Shown in pieces: positions 44,084 to 52,846 of a stretch of 64,000 bases of DNA. Where the stretch lies: NCBI RefSeq assembly GCF_001008165.2, contig NZ_CP011452.2, positions 3,224,001 to 3,288,000 of the forward strand, written 5' to 3'. A program made the translations under genes and the position numbers. Position 1 is the stretch's first letter. The number at the start of each line of letters is the position of its first letter. The notes beneath the pieces are model-generated. The model had not been told where the DNA came from, did no database searches, and saw only the letters and a list, made by a program, of their open reading frames with translations. This DNA comes from Croceibacterium atlanticum. Its GTDB lineage: Bacteria; Pseudomonadota; Alphaproteobacteria; Sphingomonadales; Sphingomonadaceae.

Positions 44084-44458
44084 TCAGGCTGTCTGGGAAA
44101 ATGCCTGCTGGATATCGGCAAGGTCCTGTCGCACCAGCCGCAGGCGATCGGCATCGAAATCGGTGACACAATCGAGCAGGGCCCGACGGGCAGAGCCATA
44201 GACCTGCAGCAGCGCGCCTGCGAGCGGTGCGCCCCGGTCCACCCCCATTTCCAGCGCGGTCAGGGCGGTCAGTGCCCGCGTGATCGATTTGCTGCGCAGG
44301 GTGGGTGTTGCCGGGCCCCGCGCGGCGATTGCGCCGCCAAGACCTTCGATCACCTGGCTCAGGCAGAAGCGCACGAGATCGGCGGAATTGCCGCCCGATA
44401 CGCGTGCGTCGATTTCGCTGCGGCGATAGGCTTCGTGGGGATCGGTCAGCGCAAGCAT
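44084..44458 (-). CDS. fliS: Flagellar secretion chaperone FliS
   Basis: 124 residues, all helical, with the family opening AYRRSEIDARVSGG and helix text LVRFCLSQVIEGLGGAI. FliS binds the C-terminus of flagellin in the cytoplasm and prevents early polymerisation. It starts one base after the fliD stop, as in many fliDS pairs. Last gene of the flagellar block before the regulator genes. Confidence 0.85.
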   Translation of the reverse strand: MLALTDPHEAYRRSEIDARVSGGNSADLVRFCLSQVIEGLGGAIAARGPATPTLRSKSITRALTALTALEMGVDRGAPLAGALLQVYGSARRALLDCVTDFDADRLRLVRQDLADIQQAFSQTA

Positions 44459-44459
44459 G

Positions 44460-45887
44460 TCAGTTCTGCGAATTCCAGGCGTCGATCTGCTGTTGCAGGA
44501 AGGTCAGGGTGGATTGCGATGCGGCAATCCGCGAATCCGCCACCGAGAAACGGCTGGCGAGTGAAGCGCGCAGGTTTTCCTGCTTTTCCGCCACCTTCTC
44601 CAGCGCTTCGGCCACGTCGCTGGTCTGCGACTGGTAGCGGCTGATGGAAGAGGCGAGCGAGGCGGGGTTGGAAGTGGAAAGGGCCGCCCGTTCGATGCTG
44701 TACAGCTTGGCATAGACGCCGTTGACCCCGGTGGTGAACATGGCGGTCACGCTTTCCGGGTCGGCTTCCAGCACGCGCTGCAATTGCGCGGTGTCCAGCG
44801 CGAAAGTGCCGTCCCGCTGGGTGCTGAGGCCCAGTTCCGCCAGCGTGCGCGGCGCGCCTGCCGGGGCATTGGGCATGATTTCCGCACTGGCCAGTTCCTG
44901 GAAGGCGCGGCGCAGGGCACGTGCGCCCGGATCGCGGGCCAGTTCGCCGGTCAGCGCGTCAGTGGCAGGCAGAAGTTCCGCCAGCACTTCGTTCAGCGCC
45001 GTCACCAGGTCATCCATCATGGATCCGATCGCTTCGGTCGGGTCCTTGAACCCGATCGTGGTCGGAGATCCGATATTCGTGCCGGTCAGTTCCAGTGCCA
45101 GCCCGGGCGCGACTTCGCCCACATTGTTGCTGGCGCTGGTCATGGGCAGGCCATCCAGCTTGTAGGAGGCATCGCCCGATACGGCCAGCAGCCGGGAAGG
45201 GGCGCCCCCGGAACCGGGATCCCATGCCAGCGCAGACAGCCCTTCTTCGCCGGGCGTTTCCACCGCTTCGACGATGAAACCGTTCAGTGCCCCTTCTTCA
45301 CCCTTGAAGACCAGCTGTGCACCGGCAGTTGTCTGCGCCACATATGCCGTGACGCCGGCACCCTGGGCGTTGATGGCGCGCGCTACATCGGCCAGCGTCG
45401 ATCCGCTGTCCAGATCCACGGTCAGCGCCGTCTGGCCGCTATCCTCCGTAAAGCCGGAAGCAGTCGCGGTGCCGAAACGGAAAGTCAGCGAACCGGCGCC
45501 CACCACGGTATCTGCCCCGGCAAAGGCCGGGCTGGTCAGCGTTTGCGCCCTGGCCAATTGTTCCACTTCCAGCGTGTAGCTGCCCGAACCGGCGGTTCCG
45601 ATCGGGGAGGAAACACGCGCTATCGCGGAATTGGCAATATTCGGCTGGGCCGACAAATCGCCCGCGCGGACACGGTCGCCCAGCGCGGAAACGAATTGGG
45701 CAAGGATGTTCTTGATCGATGAGGCGGAGGAAATCTGCGTTTCCAGCGTCTCGCTCTTTTCGGTCAGGCGGGTGACGCGATCTTCATATTGCGCCGTTGC
45801 GAGCTGCGTCGCCAGCGCCGACATGTCGACCCCGCTGCCCGCACCGAGCGACGTGACGATCGAGGAAGATATCGAATTGTCCACCAT
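44460..45887 (-). CDS. fliD: Flagellar filament cap protein FliD (HAP2)
   Basis: 475 residues. N-terminal FliD domain (SIVTSLGAGSGVDMSALATQ), the ATSGFTEDSG-type central region and a C-terminal coiled coil (SISRYQSQTSDVAEALEKVA, FLQQQIDAWN). Caps the filament and promotes flagellin assembly. It is 42 bases after flhB and directly before fliS. Confidence 0.92.
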   Translation of the reverse strand: MVDNSISSSIVTSLGAGSGVDMSALATQLATAQYEDRVTRLTEKSETLETQISSASSIKNILAQFVSALGDRVRAGDLSAQPNIANSAIARVSSPIGTAGSGSYTLEVEQLARAQTLTSPAFAGADTVVGAGSLTFRFGTATASGFTEDSGQTALTVDLDSGSTLADVARAINAQGAGVTAYVAQTTAGAQLVFKGEEGALNGFIVEAVETPGEEGLSALAWDPGSGGAPSRLLAVSGDASYKLDGLPMTSASNNVGEVAPGLALELTGTNIGSPTTIGFKDPTEAIGSMMDDLVTALNEVLAELLPATDALTGELARDPGARALRRAFQELASAEIMPNAPAGAPRTLAELGLSTQRDGTFALDTAQLQRVLEADPESVTAMFTTGVNGVYAKLYSIERAALSTSNPASLASSISRYQSQTSDVAEALEKVAEKQENLRASLASRFSVADSRIAASQSTLTFLQQQIDAWNSQN

Positions 45888-45929
45888 GGTGAGAAGAACG
45901 GCTTTCCGGGCGCAGGGTTAAGGGGGTGA

Positions 45930-47060
45930 TCAGGCTTGCAGGCGGCCATCGGCGTCGAAACGCAGTTCGGCCGGAACATCGATGATCGGGACCGGCGGCT
46001 TTTCCCCTCGCTTGAGCGAGAAGACGAAGGCCAGCACGGCGGCAATCGCGGCGTAAAGCTCTTCCCGGATCGTCTGGTTTTCGCGCGTGGTGAAATAGAC
46101 CGAACGGGCAAGCTGCGGATATTCCAGCATCGGCACGCCAAGTTCACGCGCCAGTTCCTTCATCGCCTGCGCCTTGTCGCCGCGCCCCTTGGCCAGCACG
46201 AAGGGGGCCGATGCCTTGGCGGGGTCGTAAGTCATGGCGACAGCGAAATGGGTCGGGTTGGTCAGCACGAATTGCGCTTCGCGCATGGCATGGGCGACAC
46301 CGCCCGCCGCCAGTTCGCGCTGCCTTTGCCGGCGTGCTGCCTTTGCTTCGGGGGAGCCTTCCATCTCCTTGTTTTCATCGCGCATTTCCTGGTGGCTCAT
46401 CTTCAGGCGCATGTTGCGGCGGATAAGCTGGATCGGAAAATCCACCATGGCGATGATCACCAGCCCGGCCGCCAGCGAGAACAGCAGCGATGTGATCGCG
46501 CCCCAGCCGGCGGCGAGCTGATGGGCGATATTGCCGCGGCCCAGCCCGGCAATCGTTTCCAGCCAGTTGACGCCCCAGAAATAGGCGATGGTTCCCAGCA
46601 GGGCGACCTTGAGCAAACCCTTGCCCATTTCGATCAGGCCATTCGGGCCGAACATGCGCTTCAGCCCTGAGGCCGGATTGATGCGCGATCCCTTGAAATT
46701 GAGGTTTTCGATCACCCAGCGCCCGTCTCCGCCAAAGCCGAGCTGGGTCAGCAGCGTCACCAGAACCACGGGCAGGGCAATGGTGGCGAGCAGCGGGAGG
46801 ATGAAGAACAATCCGCCGCGCAGCATGGAGCCGGGTTCGAAATCGATCAGGTCGCGCCGGTCGAACACGAAGCCGGACCGCAGGATCCCGGTCAGATCGC
46901 TGAACACCCAGGGGCCGGCAAAGGTCAGCCAGGCCGCGCCCAGCAGGATCACCGCCGCGCTGGACAATTCCTTTGACCGAAGGACATCGCCCTTCAGCGC
47001 CGCGTCGCGTTTGCGCTTCGCGGTTGGGGCGAAGGTTTTTTCGCCGGCGGTCTCGCTCAT
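45930..47060 (-). CDS. flhB: Flagellar export switch protein FlhB
   Basis: 376 residues. Four membrane helices in the first half. The cytoplasmic domain has the self-cleavage motif NPTH at about residue 267 (LTNPTHFAVAMTYDP), which switches export from rod/hook to filament proteins. The N-terminus GEKTFAPTAKRKRDA is slightly unlike the usual EKTEPATPKRL but recognisable. It overlaps fliR by 4 bases. Confidence 0.95.
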   Translation of the reverse strand: MSETAGEKTFAPTAKRKRDAALKGDVLRSKELSSAAVILLGAAWLTFAGPWVFSDLTGILRSGFVFDRRDLIDFEPGSMLRGGLFFILPLLATIALPVVLVTLLTQLGFGGDGRWVIENLNFKGSRINPASGLKRMFGPNGLIEMGKGLLKVALLGTIAYFWGVNWLETIAGLGRGNIAHQLAAGWGAITSLLFSLAAGLVIIAMVDFPIQLIRRNMRLKMSHQEMRDENKEMEGSPEAKAARRQRQRELAAGGVAHAMREAQFVLTNPTHFAVAMTYDPAKASAPFVLAKGRGDKAQAMKELARELGVPMLEYPQLARSVYFTTRENQTIREELYAAIAAVLAFVFSLKRGEKPPVPIIDVPAELRFDADGRLQA

Positions 47061-47842
47061 GGCGTCATCACCTGTTCGACCTGCAGCAGCGATGTTTCTG
47101 CAATGTCGATGAACTGGTCATAGATCAGCGGCGCGGCGATGATCATGGCGGCGATACCCGCCAGCACGCCCGCAGGCAGGCCCAGCGCGAACAGGTTGAG
47201 GGACGGTGCAGAGCGGCTGAGAACCCCGGTCAGCAATTGTACGAGCAGGAGAACGAGAGTGACGGGCAGGGCAATGCGCAGCCCCGTTTCGAACATCAGC
47301 CCGGCAAAGCCGCCGATCATCTCGTACCGTTCGGGTCCCAGCCATGTCTGCCCCGGGGGGAAGGTGCGATAGCTTTCCATCAGCAGCCCGATCCATTGCA
47401 GATGGGCGCCAAGAACCAGGAAGATCAGCGTCAGGACGATGGTGAAATATTGGCCGAAAGCGGTTGATTGAACCCCGCTATTGGGATCGACGGCGGTCGC
47501 CATGCTCATGCCCATGCCGCCGCCGATCAGTTCGGCCGCGATCAGCGGTGCGGCAAAGGCGATCTGCAGGACGAAGCCCAGAACCAGCCCCATCAGAACT
47601 TCGCCCGCCACGGCCAGCAGGCCGACTGCGGAAAACAGTTCCGGCGGGGTGGCGATGGGAGGCATCCAGTTGAAGGCAAAAATGGCCAGCGCTCCGGTGG
47701 CGCAGACGCGCACGGTAACGGGTACGGCCGCGCCCCCGAAAAAGGGCGCGGCCAGAAGCGCGGCACCGATCCGCACCATCAGGAAAACAACGATCAGGAA
47801 TTGTTCCTCGATCGCGCCGAGGCCGAAATCCAGTGCGATCAT
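47057..47842 (-). CDS. fliR: Flagellar export protein FliR
   Basis: 261 residues and six membrane helices. The start at ATG 47842 overlaps the fliQ stop by 4 bases; the longer frame to 48067 is antisense-like text. Motifs ELIGGGMGMSMATAVDPNSG and STAFGQYFTIV are typical of FliR. Part of the FliPQR export gate. Confidence 0.95.
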   Translation of the reverse strand: MIALDFGLGAIEEQFLIVVFLMVRIGAALLAAPFFGGAAVPVTVRVCATGALAIFAFNWMPPIATPPELFSAVGLLAVAGEVLMGLVLGFVLQIAFAAPLIAAELIGGGMGMSMATAVDPNSGVQSTAFGQYFTIVLTLIFLVLGAHLQWIGLLMESYRTFPPGQTWLGPERYEMIGGFAGLMFETGLRIALPVTLVLLLVQLLTGVLSRSAPSLNLFALGLPAGVLAGIAAMIIAAPLIYDQFIDIAETSLLQVEQVMTP

Positions 47843-48111
47843 CGGCCGATCCTGGCGATCTCCAGGAAGATGTCCTGCATGAAGTCGCTCACCAGTGCCA
47901 TCATCGAGCCGCCAAGCAGGACGAGCACGATGGCGATGGCGGCAAGCTTGGGGACGAAGGTAAGGGTCTGTTCGTTGACCGAAGTCGCCGCCTGGATCAG
48001 GCCGATCACCAGGCCCACGGCCATGCTGGCCAGCAGCACGGGCGCCGCCACCAGCGCCGTGACCCACAGCATCTGGTCCGTCAGCGAGAGAAGGGTGGGA
48101 AGCTCGTTCAT
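47839..48111 (-). CDS. fliQ: Flagellar export protein FliQ
   Basis: 90 residues with two membrane helices; LLASMAVGLVIGLIQAATSV and NEQTLTFVPKLAAI are diagnostic. It lies 4 bases after fliP and overlaps fliR by 4 bases. Confidence 0.95.
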   Translation of the reverse strand: MNELPTLLSLTDQMLWVTALVAAPVLLASMAVGLVIGLIQAATSVNEQTLTFVPKLAAIAIVLVLLGGSMMALVSDFMQDIFLEIARIGR

Positions 48112-48115
48112 CGAC

Positions 48116-48892
48116 TTATCCGAAACTTGAAGCGAGCGAGCCCATCAGCAGCGCCCAGCCGTCCACCAGGACGAAGAGCAGCAGCTTGAAAGGCAGCGAT
48201 ACCAGCATGGGCGACATCATCATCATCCCCAGCGACATCAGCACGCTGGAAACAACGAGATCGATGATCAGGAATGGCAGGAACAGCATGAAGCCGATCT
48301 GGAACGCCGTCTTCAGCTCGCTGGTGACGAAGGCCGGAAGCAGGATGCTGAAAGGCACGTCCTGCGGGGAGGCGAAACGGGGCACGTCGGCAATATCGGC
48401 GAACATTTCCAGGTCGGTTTCGCGCGTCTGGCGGATCATGAAGGCGTGAAACTGGTCGCCCGCGGAAGCGATTGCCTGTTCGGCGTTGATCTCTCCGGCG
48501 GAATAGGGCGCGAGCGCGGCGTCGTTCACCCGTTCCAGCGTCGGCGCCATCACGAACAGCGACAGGAACAGCGACAATCCCACCAGCACCTGATTGGGCG
48601 GGGATTGTTGCAGGCCCAGCGCCTGGCGGAGAATGGCGAGCACCACGATGATCCGCGTGAAGCTGGTCATCATCAGGATCAGGGCCGGCAGGATCGTCAG
48701 CAGGCCCATGACCAGCAGCAGCTGGAGCGAAAGGCTCAACGGTTCGCCGCCCGCGCCGCCCAGTTCGCCAAAGGCGCGGTCCAGCGCGCCGGGCATGGCG
48801 TTCTGTGCCTGCGCAGCCACATCCTGCGCCCGGGCCAGTGCCGGGGCAGCGGCCGCGATCAGGGCGCCGCCAAGGGCAGACAGGCGCTTCAT
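48116..48892 (-). CDS. fliP: Flagellar export protein FliP
   Basis: 258 residues. Cleavable signal peptide (about 1-22, ALARA), then the FliP core: [39 protein letters not shown] and the C-terminal [20 protein letters not shown]. Forms the export gate with FliQ and FliR. Start overlaps fliO by 4 bases. Confidence 0.96.
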   Translation of the reverse strand: MKRLSALGGALIAAAAPALARAQDVAAQAQNAMPGALDRAFGELGGAGGEPLSLSLQLLLVMGLLTILPALILMMTSFTRIIVVLAILRQALGLQQSPPNQVLVGLSLFLSLFVMAPTLERVNDAALAPYSAGEINAEQAIASAGDQFHAFMIRQTRETDLEMFADIADVPRFASPQDVPFSILLPAFVTSELKTAFQIGFMLFLPFLIIDLVVSSVLMSLGMMMMSPMLVSLPFKLLLFVLVDGWALLMGSLASSFG

Positions 48893-49167
48893 TCCTCGAT
48901 CTCCGACCTTGGCCGCGCCGGCGCTTCGGCCAGGCGGACGAGCCCGTTGCGGGAGGTGGAAACGAGGATTTCACGGCCGTGGAATTCAAGCACGGCCAGG
49001 CGCATGGTCGGCGAAAGCATGGTGGTTTCCACGATCCGCACGGAGCGCGTGCCGCTTTGCGGGGCGCCGAAACGGCCCTGCATACGCTGGGCCAGTTTCA
49101 GGCTGCCCCAGATCATCAGTCCGATCAGCGGCAGCAGGACCAGCAGTTTGACGACATACCAGAACAT
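48889..49167 (-). CDS. fliO: Flagellar biosynthesis protein FliO
   Basis: 92 residues with one membrane helix (about 5-22) and a short cytoplasmic beta domain ([20 protein letters not shown]). FliO helps stabilise FliP. Weakly conserved family; the assignment rests on size, helix and position between fliN and fliP. Confidence 0.82.
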   Translation of the reverse strand: MFWYVVKLLVLLPLIGLMIWGSLKLAQRMQGRFGAPQSGTRSVRIVETTMLSPTMRLAVLEFHGREILVSTSRNGLVRLAEAPARPRSEIEE

Positions 49168-49175
49168 GGATTGCG

Positions 49176-49529
49176 TTACTCCGCAGAGGGCATTTCGGCC
49201 TGGCCGAATGCGGCCATGCCCGAAGCAGCGGCAGGTGCCGGGGGCGGGGTGGGCGCAGCGCGCGGAGCAGAACCCTGGCCGTTCGCGCCGACCAGTTCGA
49301 GGATCCTGAGGCCGAAGCGATTGCCTTCGGCCACGACTTCGCCCCGGGCGATCAGCTTGCCATTGACCATCACGTCCAGCGGTTCATCGGTCAGACGGTC
49401 CAGCGTGACCACGCTTTCTTCGGCCAGGCCAAGCACGTCGCGCAGGCGCATCTGCGTGCGGCCCAGTTCGACGGTAAGACGGACATCGATGTCCTGAATC
49501 AGGCCGAAGCCATCGGCTGAGAAGGTCAT
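49176..49529 (-). CDS. fliN: Flagellar motor switch protein FliN
   Basis: 117 residues from ATG 49529, which overlaps the fliM stop by 4 bases. SpoA/SurfaceN domain: DVRLTVELGRTQMRLRDVLG, LDVMVNGKLIARGEVVAEGN. The C-terminus carries a Pro/Ala-rich tail of about 35 residues, longer than usual. Part of the C-ring that sets rotation direction. Confidence 0.95.
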   Translation of the reverse strand: MTFSADGFGLIQDIDVRLTVELGRTQMRLRDVLGLAEESVVTLDRLTDEPLDVMVNGKLIARGEVVAEGNRFGLRILELVGANGQGSAPRAAPTPPPAPAAASGMAAFGQAEMPSAE

Positions 49530-50437
49530 TGCGCTTCCTTTCCGGAAAATGTCTGGGATATTTGCAGGGCGATCTGATCGTCGAGTTCGCCCACATGGCC
49601 GCGCGCGATCATTGTATCGCCGATCTTCAACGGCACGTTTCGGGCAACCGCCACCGGCAGAACCATGCCGGGTTGAAGGGCGGCGAGCCGGGAAAGCGGG
49701 ATGTCCATGTCCACCAGCGTCGCGCGCATTTCCAGCGGGACATCGGCAAAGGGACGGTCCAGGGGGCTGGCCGGTTCGCGCGGGCCGTCGGCAGTATTCT
49801 TTGCGCTTTGCGACAGCAGCGCGGGCAGGGCTTCCAGATCGGTTTCGAAACGAACGGTCCAGGGATCCGCATCCCCGCGTTCGATTTCCAGCGTCAGGAC
49901 GGCCAGCTCCTTCCCCTCGGGAAAGGGGGAGAGCAGAGAATAGCGGGCATTCCCGCCGACATTGCGCAGGGCGCATTTGGCACCCAGCGCATTGATGAAG
50001 CCATCGGCCATGCGTTGCTGGATCTTGCGGGCCAGCAATTCCGCCGATTTAGGCAGGGCGGCCGGAACTTCATCGTCATCGATATCGCCGGTGCCACCGA
50101 AAGTGCGGTCCAGCTCCGCCAGAATGATGCGCGCGTCGATCGACAGCAGCAGCCGATGGTTCGTGGCGCCCAGCGCCATCAGCGCATTGGCCGTCAGCGG
50201 GCCCGTCAGCCGGGCAAAGGTTTCCGATCTGGCCGTCTGTGCGCCCAGCGATTTAATCTTGGGTTCCTGATCACCGAAAAATTCCGCCAGTTCTTCCGCC
50301 AGCGACTTGGCCAGGCTTTCGCCCGCGCGCGACAGCTGCGGCATCAAATCGTTCGGAGCTGCCGAACGTCTGGCCCGCAGCGCGTCGCAATGGTTCGCGG
50401 CGACACTCGCCGCGACAGGGAAGCCTTGTTGCATCAT
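49526..50437 (-). CDS. fliM: Flagellar motor switch protein FliM
   Basis: 303 residues. Middle CheC-like domain and C-terminal SpoA domain (PLSRLAALQPGMVLPVA, IARGHVGELDDQIALQI) are recognisable. The N-terminus lacks an evident LSQxEIDALL CheY-binding motif, so coupling to chemotaxis may be altered; this is worth checking by alignment. Overlaps fliL by 4 bases. Confidence 0.9.
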   Translation of the reverse strand: MMQQGFPVAASVAANHCDALRARRSAAPNDLMPQLSRAGESLAKSLAEELAEFFGDQEPKIKSLGAQTARSETFARLTGPLTANALMALGATNHRLLLSIDARIILAELDRTFGGTGDIDDDEVPAALPKSAELLARKIQQRMADGFINALGAKCALRNVGGNARYSLLSPFPEGKELAVLTLEIERGDADPWTVRFETDLEALPALLSQSAKNTADGPREPASPLDRPFADVPLEMRATLVDMDIPLSRLAALQPGMVLPVAVARNVPLKIGDTMIARGHVGELDDQIALQISQTFSGKEAQ

Positions 50438-51021
50438 TGGACGATGAAGGTCCGGAAATAGACCCGGTCGACACCGCCGAAGCCTTCACGGTCGACCAGC
50501 ACTTCATTGATCGCGTCGGTCATCCGCTGTTGCAGCTTCTTCTTGCCTTCAGGCGTGAACACTTCCTCTTCGCCCGTATTGGCCAGTTCCACCAACATGC
50601 GCGAACGGATCGCTGTCTGATGTTCCTTCAGCCACATCAGCACGCGGCCATCGCGCTGGGTCGATGCGGCAAGGCTCACCTGCACCAGCGCTTCGGAATT
50701 CTTCAGGTTGGAAGTGAAATCATCGCCGAAGTCGAAATAGGCGGTGCGGTATTTGCTGCCGCCTTCGCCATAGACCATCTCGATCTCTGCCTCGCCCTTG
50801 CCTGCGGGCAGGGCATAGGGATCTTCTTCTCCCTTGAGGACAAGCTGCGGGCCCTGCGGCTCTGCCGGTTCGGCCTGCGCCCCGCCACCGATGATGCCGG
50901 CTGCCATCAGGCCGAAGACACCGCCGCCGCCGGCTGCCAGCAGGACCAGCCCCATCAGCAGCTTGGTGACCATGCCCATGCCTTTTTTCTTCGGCTTCTT
51001 GTCTTCCTGTTCGTCGCTCAT
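50434..51021 (-). CDS. fliL: Flagellar basal-body protein FliL
   Basis: 195 residues. Lys-rich N-terminus (EDKKPKKKGMG), one membrane helix (about 17-40), then the periplasmic FliL domain (YRTAYFDFGDDFTSNLKNS, LVQVSLAASTQ). Stabilises stator function. Overlaps fliM by 4 bases. Confidence 0.93.
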   Translation of the reverse strand: MSDEQEDKKPKKKGMGMVTKLLMGLVLLAAGGGGVFGLMAAGIIGGGAQAEPAEPQGPQLVLKGEEDPYALPAGKGEAEIEMVYGEGGSKYRTAYFDFGDDFTSNLKNSEALVQVSLAASTQRDGRVLMWLKEHQTAIRSRMLVELANTGEEEVFTPEGKKKLQQRMTDAINEVLVDREGFGGVDRVYFRTFIVQ

Positions 51022-51056
51022 GTCAGTTCCTGCGGGATAATGCTGTCGGTTCGGGT

Positions 51057-52388
51057 TCAGGCGAAGATGCCGCTGCGGGGCTCGCCGCCGGGCTGGTTCT
51101 GATCGCTGTCGCGCATGTCGGCGCGCCCGTGCGGCTGATCCTGCCGGGCGGTGCTGTTGTTGCTGCCATTGCCGGCACCGGCTTCACGCTCGGCGGTTCC
51201 GCCACGCGTCTGCGCGTTCTGATGTTGCTGGCTGTTGGTTCCGGACTGGTCGTTGCCGGAAAACTGGCCGCGATCGGCGGCCATGGCGGCGGCAATGGCG
51301 CGATGCGCATCCGGATCGCGCGCCGAAAGTTCCACCGCCAGGCGGCCGTCCTGCCGCTGGTCGATGCGAAGGGAAAGTTCGCCGAATTCGGCATGGTCGA
51401 TGGAAAAATCCGCCGTGGCCGGGGCTGCCGCCTCACGCGCGGCCACCAGCCGGTTGACGATCTGCATCAGATCCTGCCGCGCATCCATATTGGCGGCGGG
51501 ATTGAGGGAGGGGATATTCGTTCCGCCATGTGCCGCCGGTTGCGGCGCGGCTGGAATGGCCGGTGCCGCCGTCGCCTGCGTGAACGCATCGCTGCCGGTC
51601 TGCACCGTTTCGATCACGCCCTGGGCGTGCACCGTTTGGGCCTGGCGGACGATCTCGGGACGCTGCCCGCCCTGCTGCATATCCTGCCGCCCGGTCCCGG
51701 CCGAGCTATCCGCCAGATCCGCATTGGCGGAGCGATCGGCCATGCGCAGCGAAACCGCCGGCGCCTGATCCATTTCCGCCCTGCCTGCCTGTTTCGGATC
51801 GGCCGGTTTCGGATCGGCCTGCTTCGGATCATTTTGCTTCTGAGCCAGCATGGCGGCATTCGATTGCGCGCCCTGCATCATGTCCGGCTTGTCAGTCGCG
51901 GAGGGTGTAATGGGCGCTTCCTGTGCAGTCACGGCAAGCAGCGGAGCGGCGCCGACCAGCATGGCCGCATCGGCGATTTCCTGGCCGTCTTCGGTCTTAT
52001 CCGCGCTTTCTCCATTTTCGGAGATTGTGATCTCCTTTGCTTCGCCGCCAGCCGCGATCGGCAGCGTAACGGGCAAGGCGACCGGCAAGGCAGCCGGCAA
52101 GGAAAGCGGCAAGATCTTGCCGGTCTTAACCATAAGCGGCAGCGTACTGCCGTCGGCAGGTTCGGCGGATGGCAGACTACCGCCTTCTTCGCCGGGAAGC
52201 GCATCTTCGGGGGAGAGGGATTTGAGCATCCCATCCTTGCCCTGCAACGGTTTTACGAGACTGGCGAGAAGGCCCGAAAAGTCAGGTTTTGCGCCATTTT
52301 CTGCGCTTGCGAACTCGACCATACCCTTCAGACCCTTGGCGGGGCCGGACGGGGAAAGCGCGTCGAGAAAGGAAGGTAGAGATTGCAT
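51057..52388 (-). CDS. fliK: Flagellar hook-length control protein FliK
   Basis: 443 residues, long low-complexity Ala/Pro/Gln-rich N-terminal part as expected for a molecular ruler, with a short repeat of DPKQA/DPKPA units (about residues 188-203). The C-terminal conserved domain (about 310-400) has FGELSLRIDQRQDGRLAVEL, followed by a Gln/Gly-rich tail. Measures hook length and triggers the FlhB switch. Confidence 0.88.
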   Translation of the reverse strand: MQSLPSFLDALSPSGPAKGLKGMVEFASAENGAKPDFSGLLASLVKPLQGKDGMLKSLSPEDALPGEEGGSLPSAEPADGSTLPLMVKTGKILPLSLPAALPVALPVTLPIAAGGEAKEITISENGESADKTEDGQEIADAAMLVGAAPLLAVTAQEAPITPSATDKPDMMQGAQSNAAMLAQKQNDPKQADPKPADPKQAGRAEMDQAPAVSLRMADRSANADLADSSAGTGRQDMQQGGQRPEIVRQAQTVHAQGVIETVQTGSDAFTQATAAPAIPAAPQPAAHGGTNIPSLNPAANMDARQDLMQIVNRLVAAREAAAPATADFSIDHAEFGELSLRIDQRQDGRLAVELSARDPDAHRAIAAAMAADRGQFSGNDQSGTNSQQHQNAQTRGGTAEREAGAGNGSNNSTARQDQPHGRADMRDSDQNQPGGEPRSGIFA

Positions 52389-52420
52389 GTGCCTGCCTGT
52401 GCGTTCTGTTGCCTTCCTTG

Positions 52421-52846
52421 CTATTCAAGTTCCGTGCCAGTCCTCCGGGCAGGGGTGGAATCAGGCTTCGCAAGCCGATCAATGATCGCACGATGTACAT
52501 CGCGGCGATTATCTTCGGCACGGCGGCGCTTGCGGTCGGCAATGGCCAGTTCGGCCAGTCTTTCATCGGCGGCGTCGCGCGCCTGGCTGGCCTGCTGTTC
52601 GGCCGTACGGCCGAGCTCGTTCATATGGGCGCTGAGCAAGGTCGCGCCGCGCAGATCCGCGCCGTCCCGCGCACCGTCGCGCAAGGCATAAAGCTGGGCG
52701 AGGGAGCGGGTCCGTTCGGAAAGCTTTTCCAGCTTCTGCCGCACCAGTTCCGCGCGATGCGCTTCGGCTGCGGCCTGGCGATGTTCGCTGGACCGCAGCC
52801 GCTCGATCAGGCGCACCCGGCGCAGGCGCTGGCGGTCACTGGTCAT
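52421..52846 (-). CDS. fliJ: Flagellar export chaperone FliJ
   Basis: 141 residues, almost wholly coiled coil (charged, Glu/Arg/Ala-rich), the expected form for FliJ, the central stalk of the export ATPase. The start overlaps the fliI end by 11 bases. Sequence conservation is weak in this family; position between fliI and fliK supports the call. Confidence 0.85.
   Translation of the reverse strand: MTSDRQRLRRVRLIERLRSSEHRQAAAEAHRAELVRQKLEKLSERTRSLAQLYALRDGARDGADLRGATLLSAHMNELGRTAEQQASQARDAADERLAELAIADRKRRRAEDNRRDVHRAIIDRLAKPDSTPARRTGTELE

Noticed and set aside
51770-51840. Short tandem repeat as a possible mobile or CRISPR-like element
   Set aside because: It encodes DPKQA-type repeats inside fliK and is part of the ruler region.
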